DNA of 64,000 nucleotides from positions 10,416,001-10,480,000 of the forward strand of contig NC_079879.1 in assembly GCF_029227915.1 (NCBI RefSeq), in the 5' to 3' direction. Of the stretch, positions 24,165-32,277 are shown piece by piece. The notes under the pieces are model-generated. The model was not told where the DNA came from, made no database searches, and was given only the letters and a program-made list of their open reading frames with translations. Position numbers and translations under genes: made by a program. The stretch is from Hydractinia symbiolongicarpus (taxonomy: Eukaryota; Cnidaria; Hydrozoa; Anthoathecata; Hydractiniidae). How positions within the stretch are numbered: the first letter of the stretch is position 1; every line of letters starts with the position of its first letter.

Positions 24165-25055
24165 GGGGGCGCAACATGTTGGCCAACATTGTGACCAACA
24201 TCGACTGACCAACATGTTGGCCAACAATGTTGGCCGGTTTGCGTTAGGCGCCAACATGCTCAAGAAGAAAAAAAATCTCAAAAAAAGTTGGCCAACATTT
24301 AGTTTGGCCAACATTTCGACCAACATATTAGCTTTCGAATGTTTTAATTCGAATTTTCTAAATCGAATGATCTTAATTGATTCGAATGAATGCGGAGGTC
24401 TTACTAGGATATGCTTTCCATCAATAGCGCCTATGCAATTGGGCAAGTTCCACCTTGATGCAAACTTCTCAGATATCTTGTTCCAATCATCTAAACTTGA
24501 AGGTATCTTCATATACTCTTTTCCAATGTACTCTGTGATCGTTTTAGTAACCTCATCAACAATATAAGATAATGCTCTTTCAGATACTCTGAATTGGAAA
24601 CTTAAAGACTTATAAGTTTCTCCTGTCGCAAGGAACCGAATGGTGAGCACTAATCTTTGAGCCGCTGAGATTGTTTGATGAGCTCCCATTACACCTGATT
24701 CTTTTAGTGTTATGTATGGTTCGATGAAAGCAAGAATCTCTTTAAACGATTCATAGGTCATTCTCATCCTGTAACTTTTTGTGTCTTCAGTCAGTAATTC
24801 CTGTACTAAGTTTGTATACAGCCCTTCGCTGTTTCTTCTTCAAACCCATTTTCTTGTAGGACCACGTCTTTCTTTGTTGTCTTCATCAAAGCAAGAGGAC
24901 GAGTGTCAAACATGCAGCAGCTACAGACTCTGACATCCTTCTTCATTGGAAGTCAAAACAAATGAAAACATTTCGTAATGTTGGCTACTTGTTTTTTCAA
25001 AAAACATAAACCGTACCAACATGTAAGCCGAAATGTTGGTCGAAAAAGTGCCCCA
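24165..25055. mobile_element. Harbinger-like transposon remnant
   Basis: The left end is packed with ATGTTGGCCAACAT-type words starting GGGGGCGCAACATGTTGG, and the right end contains CAACATGTAAG...ATGTTGGTCG and GTGCCCC. The two ends are loosely inverted, and CCAACAT repeats occur at both. Between them lies a minus-strand PIF/Harbinger transposase fragment. Target duplications are not clear. At about 0.9 kb it is far shorter than an autonomous element, so a deletion has removed the second half of the transposase. Confidence 0.65.
24345..24885 (-). pseudogene. PIF/Harbinger (HARBI1-like) transposase fragment
   Basis: The minus-strand reading contains the helical N-terminal region (TYESFKEIL, then a QRLVLTIRFLATGETYKSL segment) followed by NCIGAIDGKHILVRPP, the first catalytic Asp block of DDE_Tnp_4/HARBI1 transposases. 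The protein then stops matching: the second Asp and the Glu blocks are missing and the frame runs into terminal-repeat DNA. Upstream, an in-frame TGA splits a conserved-looking RRGPTRKW/RRNSEGLYTNLVQEL lead-in from the main frame. This is a dead fragment. Confidence 0.75.
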
Positions 25056-25827
25056 CTTTACTATACGTTTTTATGATTAGCCAAAGCCAAACAAGTTAAA
25101 TTAAAGATAAGTTAATTGTTTAGGTCATACATTAGTGATATAACAGGTTTTGTAACTGTTCAGTGTGATAATTTAAATTATAAGATGAGTTATATCATAT
25201 GGTGAAATGAGGCGTTAGTTTCCTTATTAAGGCAGGTGGCATCAGTTCATACTTACGAAGAGAAATCATCCCGGGATAGAAAGTGTACAAAAGACTTAAA
25301 AAATTTGTCAACGGAGCCATCAAGTGAAACCTTTTGTTTACCTTTCAATGTTGCCATTGTTTCAAAGCCTTTGTTCCATGCCTATGCTGCTAGTTCACTC
25401 GATGCTGTTTTAGATGAGCGAAATCATTTTACTTTTTACATCGGAACGGAATCATTTCGCTTGGCATATAGAGGATAGGCTCAATTTCGTGTGAAAAGAC
25501 ACCCTTTAGCATGTTAGACACAATCAAGCGCAACTACGCGTCTAGAGAGTACCAAGATTTACTTTGCTGAGATGGTATAATCATATGGTTTCAGTTTCGA
25601 CTCCCTAACCTCGTCCCCAGGGTTTTTTGCCTTTTTGACATCGAGATGGGCAGCGAATTGGTTAGCCGTCAAGTAAAGGCTGATTTCCACTTGTCTGCAT
25701 TGGACCGGATCAGACCAGGATGGGATCAAATTATAATCCGATACAGATCCAAGTAAAAATTTCCAATTCTGAAAGAGCGCCAATTTTCATTCAAAAAAAT
25801 TGTAAACAGAATGGCTGCAATAAATAC
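25056..25827. other. Left flank of the Polinton-like element, no gene recognised
   Basis: Contains GGCTGATTTCCACTTGTC at about 25677, whose inverted counterpart GACAAGTGGAAACCAGCC lies beyond the right end of the element at about 38241. The pair may be the ends of an older repeat into which the Polinton-like element inserted. The 80-codon frame at 25236-25478 has no recognisable features. Confidence 0.5.
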
Positions 25828-26180
25828 TAGAGATAGAGAAATGTTCCTTCTGGCACAGTCCCTAAAACGCACCCGCGCACGCCCAAGAACAATCCCCTAA
25901 TAGCCACCGCCCGGCCAAGACCTAGTCCCTATTATTCACTACAGATGACGTCATCAGGGTAGAATAAGAGGTCCAATAATTTCTAACACAATTCCCTAAA
26001 AATCAACGCGCATACAGGGGAATTTCCCCGGGGGAATTAACTGTGTTAGTCGAGCAGAATAAAATCCTCTGAGAAAGTAAAATCCATACAATAAAGAATA
26101 ATAACACATACTGTAAAACAATTACGCGATATTGCAAAAACCCGTGGACTTAGAGGGTATTATAGACTACGTAAAGCTGA
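25828..26180 (+). repeat. Left terminal inverted repeat of the Polinton-like element
   Basis: Matches the reverse complement of 37669-38019 at roughly nine positions in ten by eye. The outer part includes TTCCTTCTGGCA and a GC-rich CGCACCCGCGCACGCCC region; the inner part codes for a SAP-like module (from 26101). The homology ends inside codons of that module, after CGTAAAGCTGA. Confidence 0.85.
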
Positions 26181-26987
26181 TCTTCTTCAACATATCAAAA
26201 ACGATATAGCAAGCCAGGAACATTGGATTAAAGATGTTGACGATCTGTTCCATATGGTCGCGTTTATCCCGGACCGGTTCAAAACCCAAGACATGTGTAA
26301 TGGGGTCATTGCAAAGGAGCCCCTGATGCTACCGTATGTCCCGGATAGGTTCAAAACTCAAGACATGTGTATAAATGCTATTGAGGAATATTCGGACACG
26401 TTCGAGTATGTTCTGGATAGGTTCAAGACCCAAGGCATATGGAGTATGGTTGTTGAAAAGAGGCCCTACCTTCTCGGAGATGTACCGGACCGGCTCAAGA
26501 CGCAGGACATGTGTAATGGGGTTGTCGAAAAGAGGCAATACTTGCTTGGCCATGTGCCGGACCGGTTCAAGACCCAAGACATGTGCAGTAAGGCTGTTGA
26601 AAGGAATTCGGATATGTTCGAGCATGTCCCCAGCAAGTTCAAGACGCGAGACATGCGCAACAAAGTTGTTGAAAAGAATCCCTGGGCACTCCTGGGCACT
26701 CCTGGGCACTCCAGGACGTGCCGGATAGGTTTAACACACAGGGCATATGCAAGGGGCTGTTGTTGAGAACCCCTGGGTCTTAGGTTGCGTGCCGGATTGG
26801 TTTGTTACCCCGGGTATGATATGAAATAGAAACGCCAAGCCTAAATGGCGAAAAACCTACCGCCAGAGGAAATCGGAAAAGACTAGAAGAGTTGGCTCCA
26901 ATAACATGGCATCCAGATAGGGTCATCGATTGGTGCTTTTCAGAGGATGAAAAGGCAGATCTTGAAAAGGTGTGGGGGTTGGCTTAG
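26101..26987 (+). pseudogene. SAP-like module plus DUF4116-type repeats
   Basis: The reading opens in the terminal repeat with a SAP-like helix-extended-helix segment (VKQLRDIAKTRGLRGYYRLR) whose initiator ATG is lost (ATA here, while the right repeat keeps ATG). It continues in frame past 26254 into about six degenerate 30-residue repeats of the type VPDRFKTQDMCNGVVEKRPY, which I associate with DUF4116-like arrays. After about 26670, GGGCACTCCT is tandemly copied three times and the frame changes; another frame carries the family-like ending TWHPDRVIDWCFSEDEK with a stop at 26985. SAP modules usually bind DNA; the role of the repeats is unknown. Lost start and frameshift make it a pseudogene. 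Confidence 0.7.
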
Positions 26988-26994
26988 GCCAAGG

Positions 26995-27022
26995 TTATCT
27001 TGCAGCAATTGTTGCAAGATAA
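26995..27022 (+). terminator. Palindrome after DUF4116-type gene 1
   Basis: Fourteen-base arms TTATCTTGCAGCAA / TTGTTGCAAGATAA, with one G-T wobble, start eight bases after the stop codon at 26985-26987. A closely related hairpin follows the next gene (27331). Termination or RNA 3'-end function is inference from position and recurrence. Confidence 0.45.
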
Positions 27023-27038
27023 TAGTATACTAATAAAG

Positions 27039-27320
27039 ATGAGTTTCAAGACTCAAGACATGTGTAACAAGGCTGTTGAAAAGGAGCCATGGCTGCTGAG
27101 GTATGTACTGGACCGACTCAAGACGGGAGATATGTGTAACAAAGTTGTTGAAAAAGATCACTGGCAAATCATACATGTACCGGATAGGTTCAAGACGCAA
27201 GAAATGTGTAATGGAGTTGTTGAAAAGAATCCACGCATACTGGAATATATATCGGATCGTTTCAAGACGCAGGGCATGTGCAATAAAGCCGTTGAAAAGT
27301 ATCCTGAGCTGCTCAAATAA
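27039..27320 (+). pseudogene. Second DUF4116-type repeat array (short)
   Basis: Four units of the pattern FKTQDMCNKAVEKEPWLLRY are read without interruption; spacing is about 30 residues. The repeat motif is the same as in 26254-26766, but the array starts abruptly at the first unit without a SAP segment, so it looks like a 5'-truncated or duplicated copy. It ends in a stop at 27318. A short independent protein cannot be excluded. Confidence 0.6.
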
Positions 27321-27330
27321 GTTTGAAACG

Positions 27331-27357
27331 TTATCTTACAACATAGTTGTAAGGTAA
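27331..27357 (+). terminator. Palindrome after second DUF4116-type array
   Basis: Eleven-base arms TTATCTTACAA / TTGTAAGGTAA with a 5-base loop lie ten bases after the stop. The arm shares the word TTATCTT.CA with the hairpin at 26995. Confidence 0.45.
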
Positions 27358-27400
27358 GTGGTATAATAAAAACATTAACTGTCAATATAGCTTAAAAAGT

Positions 27401-27508
27401 ATGTTATTCATGACCTTCCTTACCGCCTTTGGTTTATCCCTACCACTTGTAACCCTAGCATGGGTGCAAGAGGAGATGAGGAAAAAGTATAGTAAGCAGG
27501 GGATTTAA
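27401..27508 (+). CDS. 35-residue single-pass membrane protein
   Basis: Starts MLFMTFLTAFGLSLPLVTLA, a hydrophobic helix, followed by a charged stretch. After the TAA at 27506 the same frame continues with DIWERLDDLEDRLINE and a second stop at 27557, right where the next gene begins (ATG at 27552, overlapping). The charged coiled-coil-like extension suggests the TAA is a later mutation and the original protein had about 51 residues. Function unknown; small membrane proteins are common among virion and morphogenesis components in this kind of element. Confidence 0.5.
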   Translation: MLFMTFLTAFGLSLPLVTLAWVQEEMRKKYSKQGI

Positions 27509-27551
27509 GACATATGGGAACGTCTTGATGACTTAGAGGATCGTCTAATAA

Positions 27552-27761
27552 ATGAATGAACAATGCAATGACTGTGAAAGGGTAATCGATGCATATGTCA
27601 GATGTACCTGCGGGCGTAGGTTCGTGGTAAGTGGTAAAATGTTATGCCGGTACTGCTATCATGAAAATATCACATATAAAGGGGGAGGATGCGCATGTAC
27701 CATGACATGTAATTCTCTGAGATCGTTCGAAATATACAATAAAGAAGATGCTGAAATTTGA
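27552..27761 (+). CDS. 69-residue cysteine-rich zinc-binding protein
   Basis: Four CxxC-type pairs are visible (CNDC, CTC, CRYC, CAC/C), a spacing expected for one or two zinc ribbons. It starts at ATG 27552, overlapping the end of the preceding relic frame, and its end overlaps the ATG of the next gene (27748), a compact viral-type arrangement. The open frame is intact. No function can be assigned. Confidence 0.6.
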   Translation: MNEQCNDCERVIDAYVRCTCGRRFVVSGKMLCRYCYHENITYKGGGCACTMTCNSLRSFEIYNKEDAEI

Positions 27762-28360
27762 GAATGAGCTTGTTAGTACTAAATTATTCTACAATTTTGC
27801 CGCTACGTTTACAGACATCAACGATATCAATGTGGAATACTCCTGCCAATGGAGCTAAGGATCAAAGGTATATTATAGGATACCATGCGCAGGATCTTGT
27901 GGTGGCTCTCGGAGTGAAGACACCGAAAATCTGGTCCGCGCACGGTACGACGCAAATGCGTCACCGGAAATGAGCCTCGTTTTCGAAGAGTATCCAGGCT
28001 GGATCGCGAAGTACCGTCAAATATGGTCAAAGGTCGAAGAGTTGTTTTCCGAGCATCTGACAACGGAACCTGTGAAAAAGGATCGATATGTGAACGCCAA
28101 ACTCCTGTAGCACAAGGACGCGATCACGACCAAATTCCATGGTATGCCGATACCCTACGATGACCACTGTCAGGTCAGTGCCATCCTGGGTATTTCATCG
28201 GTATATGTACAAGGCAAAAACCACTATCTTCAGGTACATATTACGGAATGTTGGTACAAGCTTCGGGTATGCACAGGTATGCCGCGAGTACGCCGCGGAC
28301 CCCGACGCCTTGTACAAATTCAAGGCCATTATGTCCTCATTGACAGATGGTAAATGGTGA
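27748..28360 (+). pseudogene. Uncharacterised Polinton-companion gene, frameshifted
   Basis: Three frames each hold part of one protein: an opening MLKFENELVSTKLFYNFAAT, a middle GAKDQRYIIGYHAQDLVVAL, then YDANASPEMSLVFEEYPGWI and, after a stop codon near 28108, HGMPIPYDDHCQVSAILG, ending CREYAADPDALYKFKAIM. I recall similar sequences as hypothetical proteins in cnidarian Polinton-like clusters. At least three frameshifts and one stop make this copy dead. It lies between the zinc-ribbon gene and the gene at 28394. Confidence 0.55.
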
Positions 28361-28393
28361 CCTCAAGTTGAAGGTGATTGGGCCAAGTTCATC

Positions 28394-28753
28394 ATGCCGA
28401 CAAGTCAGGGTTTATCATCTGAAGGGTTGACCAAGCTAAGCGAGAGTATCCGGGTTTATGTGGTCCTATTGCTGGAGTCTCAGGCAGGTGCCAAGGCATC
28501 CCTGATTGGATCTAATGAAAACTATACAGCAAGACAAATTCTGGTACAGAGATTTGAAGCCATGGTTCAGTGTCAAGAAAATGTAAGCCGTGACATTACC
28601 GAATTCCAAAAAGTACTGCAATATGCCCGGACTCCAGTGAACTTCGCTGTAATGCATCACGTGTACATGTTCCCCTCCGATATGAACCTGCGTATGGGGA
28701 GGATTGTGGGATATAACAACAACATCCTCATAGCTGATTGGCATAAGGCTTGA
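28394..28753 (+). CDS. 119-residue uncharacterised protein
   Basis: Intact open frame starting MPTSQGLSSEGLTKLSESIR and ending ILIADWHKA. It appears mostly helical with a RFEAMVQCQENVSRDITEFQ segment and no membrane helix. The palindrome AATAGGCCTATT follows at 28761, eight bases after the stop. Function unknown; its place in the capsid-gene side of the element makes a virion or regulatory role possible. Confidence 0.55.
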   Translation: MPTSQGLSSEGLTKLSESIRVYVVLLLESQAGAKASLIGSNENYTARQILVQRFEAMVQCQENVSRDITEFQKVLQYARTPVNFAVMHHVYMFPSDMNLRMGRIVGYNNNILIADWHKA

Positions 28754-29054
28754 CTTAAATAATAGGCCTATTGTGGGGCATACAGAGAGGGCTATACAAC
28801 CACCTCCTAGGCATACCATCAGATATGTGGCAGATATCAAACTACCACCCAAGCATGACACGCATCCCATCCCTCCTTTTCATACTCCTGATCATACTAT
28901 ACAGGCCATACCATCTATACCTCCTACATCTCTCAAACATGTCACGCCCCCAATACCCTAACAAACCCCACAAAATCAACACGAGGATACCAAGTCTGTT
29001 ATTATCATAGCAGGGGTCGGCCTCATCCTCGCATATATATGGCTGAAAAAATAG
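28752..29054 (+). pseudogene. Proline-rich protein with C-terminal membrane anchor
   Basis: One frame reads through a Pro/His/Thr-rich region (QPPPRHTIRYVADIKLPPKH..., PSIPPTSLKHVTPPIP), a single TAA near 28960, then a hydrophobic C-terminal helix SVIIIAGVGLILAYIWLKK ending at 29052. No ATG precedes it; a GTG stands at 28773. The overall plan (proline-rich ectodomain plus tail anchor) fits a minor structural or membrane protein. The TAA and missing start mark it as decayed. Its stop codon lies inside the second AATAGGCCTATT palindrome. Confidence 0.55.
28761..28772. promoter_or_regulatory. AATAGGCCTATT palindrome, first copy
   Basis: Perfect 12-bp palindrome between the stop of the 28394 gene and the proline-rich frame. 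The same word is at 29050-29061 (within a 14-bp palindrome) and its 10-bp core at 32885-32894. Possible protein-binding site or transcript signal; inference only. Confidence 0.35.
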
Positions 29055-29062
29055 GCCTATTT
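29049..29062. promoter_or_regulatory. AAATAGGCCTATTT palindrome, convergent gene junction
   Basis: Perfect 14-bp palindrome that contains the stop codon of the plus-strand proline-rich frame and abuts the end of the convergent minus-strand gene (29057). Its position at a tail-to-tail junction would suit a bidirectional 3'-end signal. Confidence 0.35.
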
Positions 29063-29455
29063 CCTGATATAGAGCACGACAAAACCAACAGCAGCAGCAG
29101 CAGCTGCCATATACAGATGCTTAGCTGCATATGTAACAATGGTCGACGCTACCCTCAGAAGGATGGAGACTACTGTACCGATAATACCCGGCAATGCTGC
29201 GCCTGCTTTAGCTGCCATATATTTCAGGAAATTTTCGAGTCTCTCAAGTTGTTCTTGTACAAACCCTTTTTCACCGCCCCCTGCGGTTCCCTCTGCAGCA
29301 CCACTTCCTCCTGTAACGGCAAGGACAATGGTGGAAATTAGTAGACCCACAGCAGAGACGATGCTGGCCAAGGTAAGACCCTGCTCCCGAAAAAGGGTTT
29401 TAAGCTTCTCCAGCAATGGCATGTCATCACCGGCAATTTTCATTAACGCAGACAT
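29057..29455 (-). CDS. 132-residue Gly/Ala-rich double-helix membrane protein
   Basis: The open frame is intact. After a charged start (MSALMKIAGDDMPLLEKLKT) there is a hydrophobic helix (LASIVSAVGLLISTIVLAV), a GGSGAAEGTAGGG linker, an amphipathic stretch, and two more hydrophobic segments near the C-terminus (PGIIGTVVSILLRVAS and MAAAAAAVGFVVLYI). I recognise the pattern from cnidarian Polinton/adintovirus-type clusters, where such proteins are candidate minor virion or membrane proteins; no biochemical role is known to me. It is the last of a run of minus-strand genes with gaps of under 10 bases. Confidence 0.65.
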   Translation of the reverse strand: MSALMKIAGDDMPLLEKLKTLFREQGLTLASIVSAVGLLISTIVLAVTGGSGAAEGTAGGGEKGFVQEQLERLENFLKYMAAKAGAALPGIIGTVVSILLRVASTIVTYAAKHLYMAAAAAAVGFVVLYIRK

Positions 29456-29463
29456 AATATTCC

Positions 29464-29814
29464 TTAAATGTTTAAAAACCTCGGAGGAAAGCAGGCCATG
29501 CTTACCCAGTTCATCCTTCCTATCCTCTTTAACTTTTTGATGTCCTTCTCAAGCTTGGCAATATCCTGGAGCCTTCGCACCATAGCCTTTTGCATCTTAA
29601 GTTCTTTCAATTTACCCTCTTTTGTATTTATTTCGGTATCATATTTCATAATTTTATCCTTCACGTCCATGACATTCTTCTGCAAGTTTTCAATTTCGAG
29701 CTTTATTTCCCTCATATCAACCTCGGGAGCCTCATGGTCGATGCCTGCAAATGAAGTATCTATATAACCCTCTACGTCGTGCGCAAAATTTTCTATACCA
29801 TCAATTGTTTCCAT
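29464..29814 (-). CDS. 116-residue coiled-coil protein
   Basis: Intact open frame. Residues about 30-95 form a strong heptad-type coiled coil rich in Lys, Glu, Leu and Ile (MREIKLEIENLQKNVMDVKD onward). The gaps to neighbours are 8 bases downstream and 2 bases upstream, so the three genes 29057-30362 look co-transcribed. The last 20 residues (SMACFPPRFLNI) lack the coiled-coil pattern and may reflect a frameshift near the end. Structural role is possible; function unknown. Confidence 0.6.
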   Translation of the reverse strand: METIDGIENFAHDVEGYIDTSFAGIDHEAPEVDMREIKLEIENLQKNVMDVKDKIMKYDTEINTKEGKLKELKMQKAMVRRLQDIAKLEKDIKKLKRIGRMNWVSMACFPPRFLNI

Positions 29815-29816
29815 TT

Positions 29817-30362
29817 CTATAGCCTCCCCCCCCTCATCAAAGGGGTCCTCTCATCATCCTTATTTACAAGCACATCAACATCCCAGATTAAATTCTGGGC
29901 CTCTGGCTTGCTACCGCTGTTGGGTGTTTGATAGTTACCAAAGCCTATGGCCTTCATACGCGCACTACCCAGCCTCTTTTTAAGCTGTCCAATAGTTGGA
30001 AAATTACCATCTTGCAACGTTAGTACTACTTCCGGTAAGGATCTTTTTCCCGTCACAATCTTTTTAATTATAAGTTCACCATTCTCACCCATTCGGAACC
30101 TATCGTAATGCATCGCATTGGGCGTCATTCCCAGTCCATCCCTAAGATTGGTGTATAGGGTATCAACTTTCGAATTAAATAGCACCGTCTCGACCGATTC
30201 CATGCCCAACCCCAATCGCCTGGGCGCACCACCCTGCTGCTGACCTGGCGTTGAAGTCCCCGATGTTCCAGGGAGTTGCTGTGTTGATGGGGAATCCTCC
30301 TTATCATCCTCATCGTGCCTACCAATATCCTCTTCAGGTGTAAATACTGGATTATCAGCCAT
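29817..30362 (-). CDS. 181-residue protein with acidic disordered N-terminus
   Basis: Intact open frame. Residues 1-50 are acidic then Ser/Thr/Gly/Gln-rich, predicted disordered; the remainder looks globular (TLYTNLRDGLGMTPNAMHYD, then VTGKRSLPEVVLTLQDGNF). It is the first gene of the minus-strand run 29057-30362 and is divergent from the capsid-like fragment at 30525, so the 160-base gap should hold promoters for both directions. No family assignment is possible from sequence alone. Confidence 0.6.
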   Translation of the reverse strand: MADNPVFTPEEDIGRHDEDDKEDSPSTQQLPGTSGTSTPGQQQGGAPRRLGLGMESVETVLFNSKVDTLYTNLRDGLGMTPNAMHYDRFRMGENGELIIKKIVTGKRSLPEVVLTLQDGNFPTIGQLKKRLGSARMKAIGFGNYQTPNSGSKPEAQNLIWDVDVLVNKDDERTPLMRGGRL

Positions 30363-30524
30363 TTATTTACAACATTACCCCCCCCATTCATTCGGGACCA
30401 TTCTAGATCCATATACGGAGACCAAGCAACTACTGGGTATGAAAGGTAGGAGATAGAGGGTTCAAATCTCACATACCCCATCACCTATAAATCAGAACGA
30501 GGACTGTACATTGACATACCCAAC

Positions 30525-30779
30525 ATGCCCAAGAATGATGTTATCTTTCCGGGTAGTCTAAAACTCCTATTTGATCTGACGCTGACGGGGACCAATACAA
30601 CAAGAACCATCGTGTCAAACATAAGGAAAAGTCTGGTGAAAAGCCTATGTATCACCCTAAACGGCAAGGAGGTCCAAAACATTAGCAACTACAACATTCT
30701 AACCGTATACCGGGATCTCTGGCTACCCAAGTTTGACTGGGACAACAACCAGCATAATGTGCCCGTCGTAATTCATTAG
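30525..30779 (+). pseudogene. Major-capsid-protein-like N-terminal fragment
   Basis: The 84 codons contain NDVIFPGSLKLLFDLTL, a VSNIRKSLVKSL segment, LNGKEVQNI and YRDLWL in the order and spacing I associate with the first jelly-roll strands of Polinton/adintovirus double-jelly-roll capsid proteins. The frame is also open just upstream of the ATG (LYIDIPN). It ends at a stop at 30777 where a full capsid protein would continue for several hundred residues, and the following DNA shows no continuation on this strand. The capsid gene therefore survives only as an N-terminal piece, probably because of an internal deletion or rearrangement. Confidence 0.6.
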
Positions 30780-31049
30780 TGACCTCGACAAGTGTCGGCG
30801 AATTAAACGATTCGTCGTACCTGAAGAGTACTTTATTATTGACATGTCTCTCATAAGTTTCCCAGGTGTAGCCTTCCAAGAATTGAGCTTGAATATGGTC
30901 CTAGAGGATGCAACGTTTGGCATGGTCTTTTGAAATCCTACCGAGATCAAGGCATTTGATGTTTTTGTAGATTGCCCTTTCCCCTTTCCCTTGAACTGAT
31001 TCAATGGGAGGGATTTTAAGCATTTAAAACACTGCTTGGCCTCTTCCAT
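30723..31049 (-). pseudogene. Cys-containing small protein, frame disturbed
   Basis: Opens with MEEAKQCFKCLKSLPLNQFK, a CxxC start typical of small zinc-binding proteins in these elements. Around 30870 a different frame on the same strand looks more protein-like (EGYTWETYERHVNNKVLFRY), suggesting a frameshift. Its 3' part overlaps the capsid-like fragment on the other strand, so one or both borders result from rearrangement. Function unknown. Confidence 0.4.
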
Positions 31050-31081
31050 ATTTATATTTGCCTAGTGGCAAATATAAATAT
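31048..31081 (-). terminator. Perfect 15-bp stem, 4-nt loop hairpin between minus-strand genes
   Basis: ATATTTATATTTGCC, loop TAGT, then the exact complement. On the minus strand it follows the stop of the 31107-31349 gene and precedes, by overlap, the ATG at 31049. Together with the hairpins at 26995 and 27331 it suggests that gene ends in this element are marked by palindromes. Confidence 0.45.
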
Positions 31082-31106
31082 TATCGTACAGTCTATTTCG
31101 GAGCTA

Positions 31107-31349
31107 TTAATAATTTTTTAACCATCCCTGTTTAATCGCATATTCGTCGAACAGTATCGCTGCACTCATATACCCACTTAGTTTCAAGCCGTCCTCCATG
31201 TCCATCTTAGCACCTGGCCTGGAAATCCAGGGCTTTTTACCGCCCATGGCTATGAGAATAGTATAGGATACCAGTCTGACGGAATCCCATAAAGCATCAA
31301 TAATCATGGTTTCCTTTGGACCAATATTTTCATCATGTTTACTTGTCAT
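31107..31349 (-). CDS. 80-residue uncharacterised protein
   Basis: Intact open frame starting MTSKHDENIGPKETMIIDAL. It is mixed in composition with a moderately hydrophobic central part (LVSYTILIAMGG, then LKLSGYMSAAILFDEYAI). I do not recognise a family. It is followed on its strand by the hairpin at 31048. Confidence 0.5.
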   Translation of the reverse strand: MTSKHDENIGPKETMIIDALWDSVRLVSYTILIAMGGKKPWISRPGAKMDMEDGLKLSGYMSAAILFDEYAIKQGWLKNY

Positions 31350-31451
31350 TTATTATTACTGCATTTGGAAAAAATCGGTTTGGGTTTTGCCATGCTGAGG
31401 CTCCGGATTAGTTGCCGGTGTGGTGTTTTGGGATTTGTTTCCGGACCTATA

Positions 31452-31688
31452 CTACCATATCCCGACGCCTATGGCAAGCACAGCTATCGCTCCAACTCCA
31501 TATTTGTAAACCGACTGTACAGAACTTTGCCCAGAAGAGGCTTTGACTGCAGGCTCTACAGTACCCTGCTTCATTTCTTCCTTCCTCTTCTTCATCAGTG
31601 CTGCCAACTTGTGTCCCTGTGCAACCCTTCCGGGATGCTTTGGCGGCTTTGTAATGACCCTCTCTTCTTGTTTTTCCTCTTCACTCAT
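31452..31688 (-). CDS. 78-residue tail-anchored basic protein
   Basis: Highly charged N-terminal half (EEEKQEERVITKPPKHPGR, then VAQGHKLAALMKKRKEEMKQ), a Ser/Gln/Val linker, and a C-terminal hydrophobic helix YKYGVGAIAVLAIGVGIW. The open frame is intact. I recall near relatives beside Polinton-type polymerases in cnidarian genomes. Its start lies six bases after the end of the preceding relic frame (stop at 31695-31697), so the genes were probably transcribed together. A small virion membrane or DNA-condensing role is possible but unproven. Confidence 0.6.
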   Translation of the reverse strand: MSEEEKQEERVITKPPKHPGRVAQGHKLAALMKKRKEEMKQGTVEPAVKASSGQSSVQSVYKYGVGAIAVLAIGVGIW

Positions 31689-31694
31689 TTATTC

Positions 31695-32277
31695 TTATAG
31701 CACCGTCTCGGCCAACTCCACCTCGTTCTCTGCGTTCTCTTTTTTATTCCCCGTAAGTCGAGCCGTGTGAGACAAGACCAGGAACGGTGCAAGATATCTG
31801 CCTATGGTACAGTACACCAGGATCCCGAAATCCGTCATACAGTCCTGATAATTGGGTCTTCCTCAATGTCCCTGCGCAGTTCTTCGACACTGTTGATATC
31901 CACGAAATTTCCAATCAAATTTGCGTACAAGTTAACCACATGGGTAGACAGTGCTTTTGCAGTCTTCTCACCCTTCTCCTGAAGTTTCAGCTGTACATAC
32001 TCTGTATGTACCTTGTCGATAGCCTCCTTCGGGGTCTTGTCAACAAACTCCTCCGCACATTGTTTGGGCAGGAGATGCCCCTTGCCTTGCATAGGGCCTC
32101 CTACAAAGCCTGGCGCTTATCTAAAGGTTTCTCTATCTGCTCATAGGTTTCTGCAGAGGCGTTGTCGAATACTTGTGCAATATCGGATGACATCTTTATT
32201 ATACGTCTATATCTGAGGAAGCAAAATGCAATCAGGGCATAGGGCAGGAGTATGGCTATATAGAAACATGCCTCCAT
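31695..32277 (-). pseudogene. Membrane-anchored Polinton-companion protein, broken
   Basis: Reads from ATG 32277 with an N-terminal helix (ACFYIAILLPYALIAFCFL), then MSSDIAQVFDNASAETYEQI, to a TAG at 32101-32103. The protein resumes in another frame (CAEEFVDKTPKEAIDKVHTE ... SVEELRRDIEEDPIIRTV) and, after a further shift near 31835, ends with FGILVYCTIGRYLAPFLVLS and a stop at 31695. The start codon directly follows the polymerase stop (32278-32280). A second possible ATG is at 32193. One stop and at least two frameshifts make it a pseudogene. Confidence 0.6.

Noticed and set aside
30423-30482. tRNA-like T-arm (GGGTTCAAATC) with GGGTATG/CATACCC pairing
   Set aside because: Only about 45 bases lie between the putative acceptor strands, so there is no room for D and anticodon arms, and the T-stem has a mismatch.
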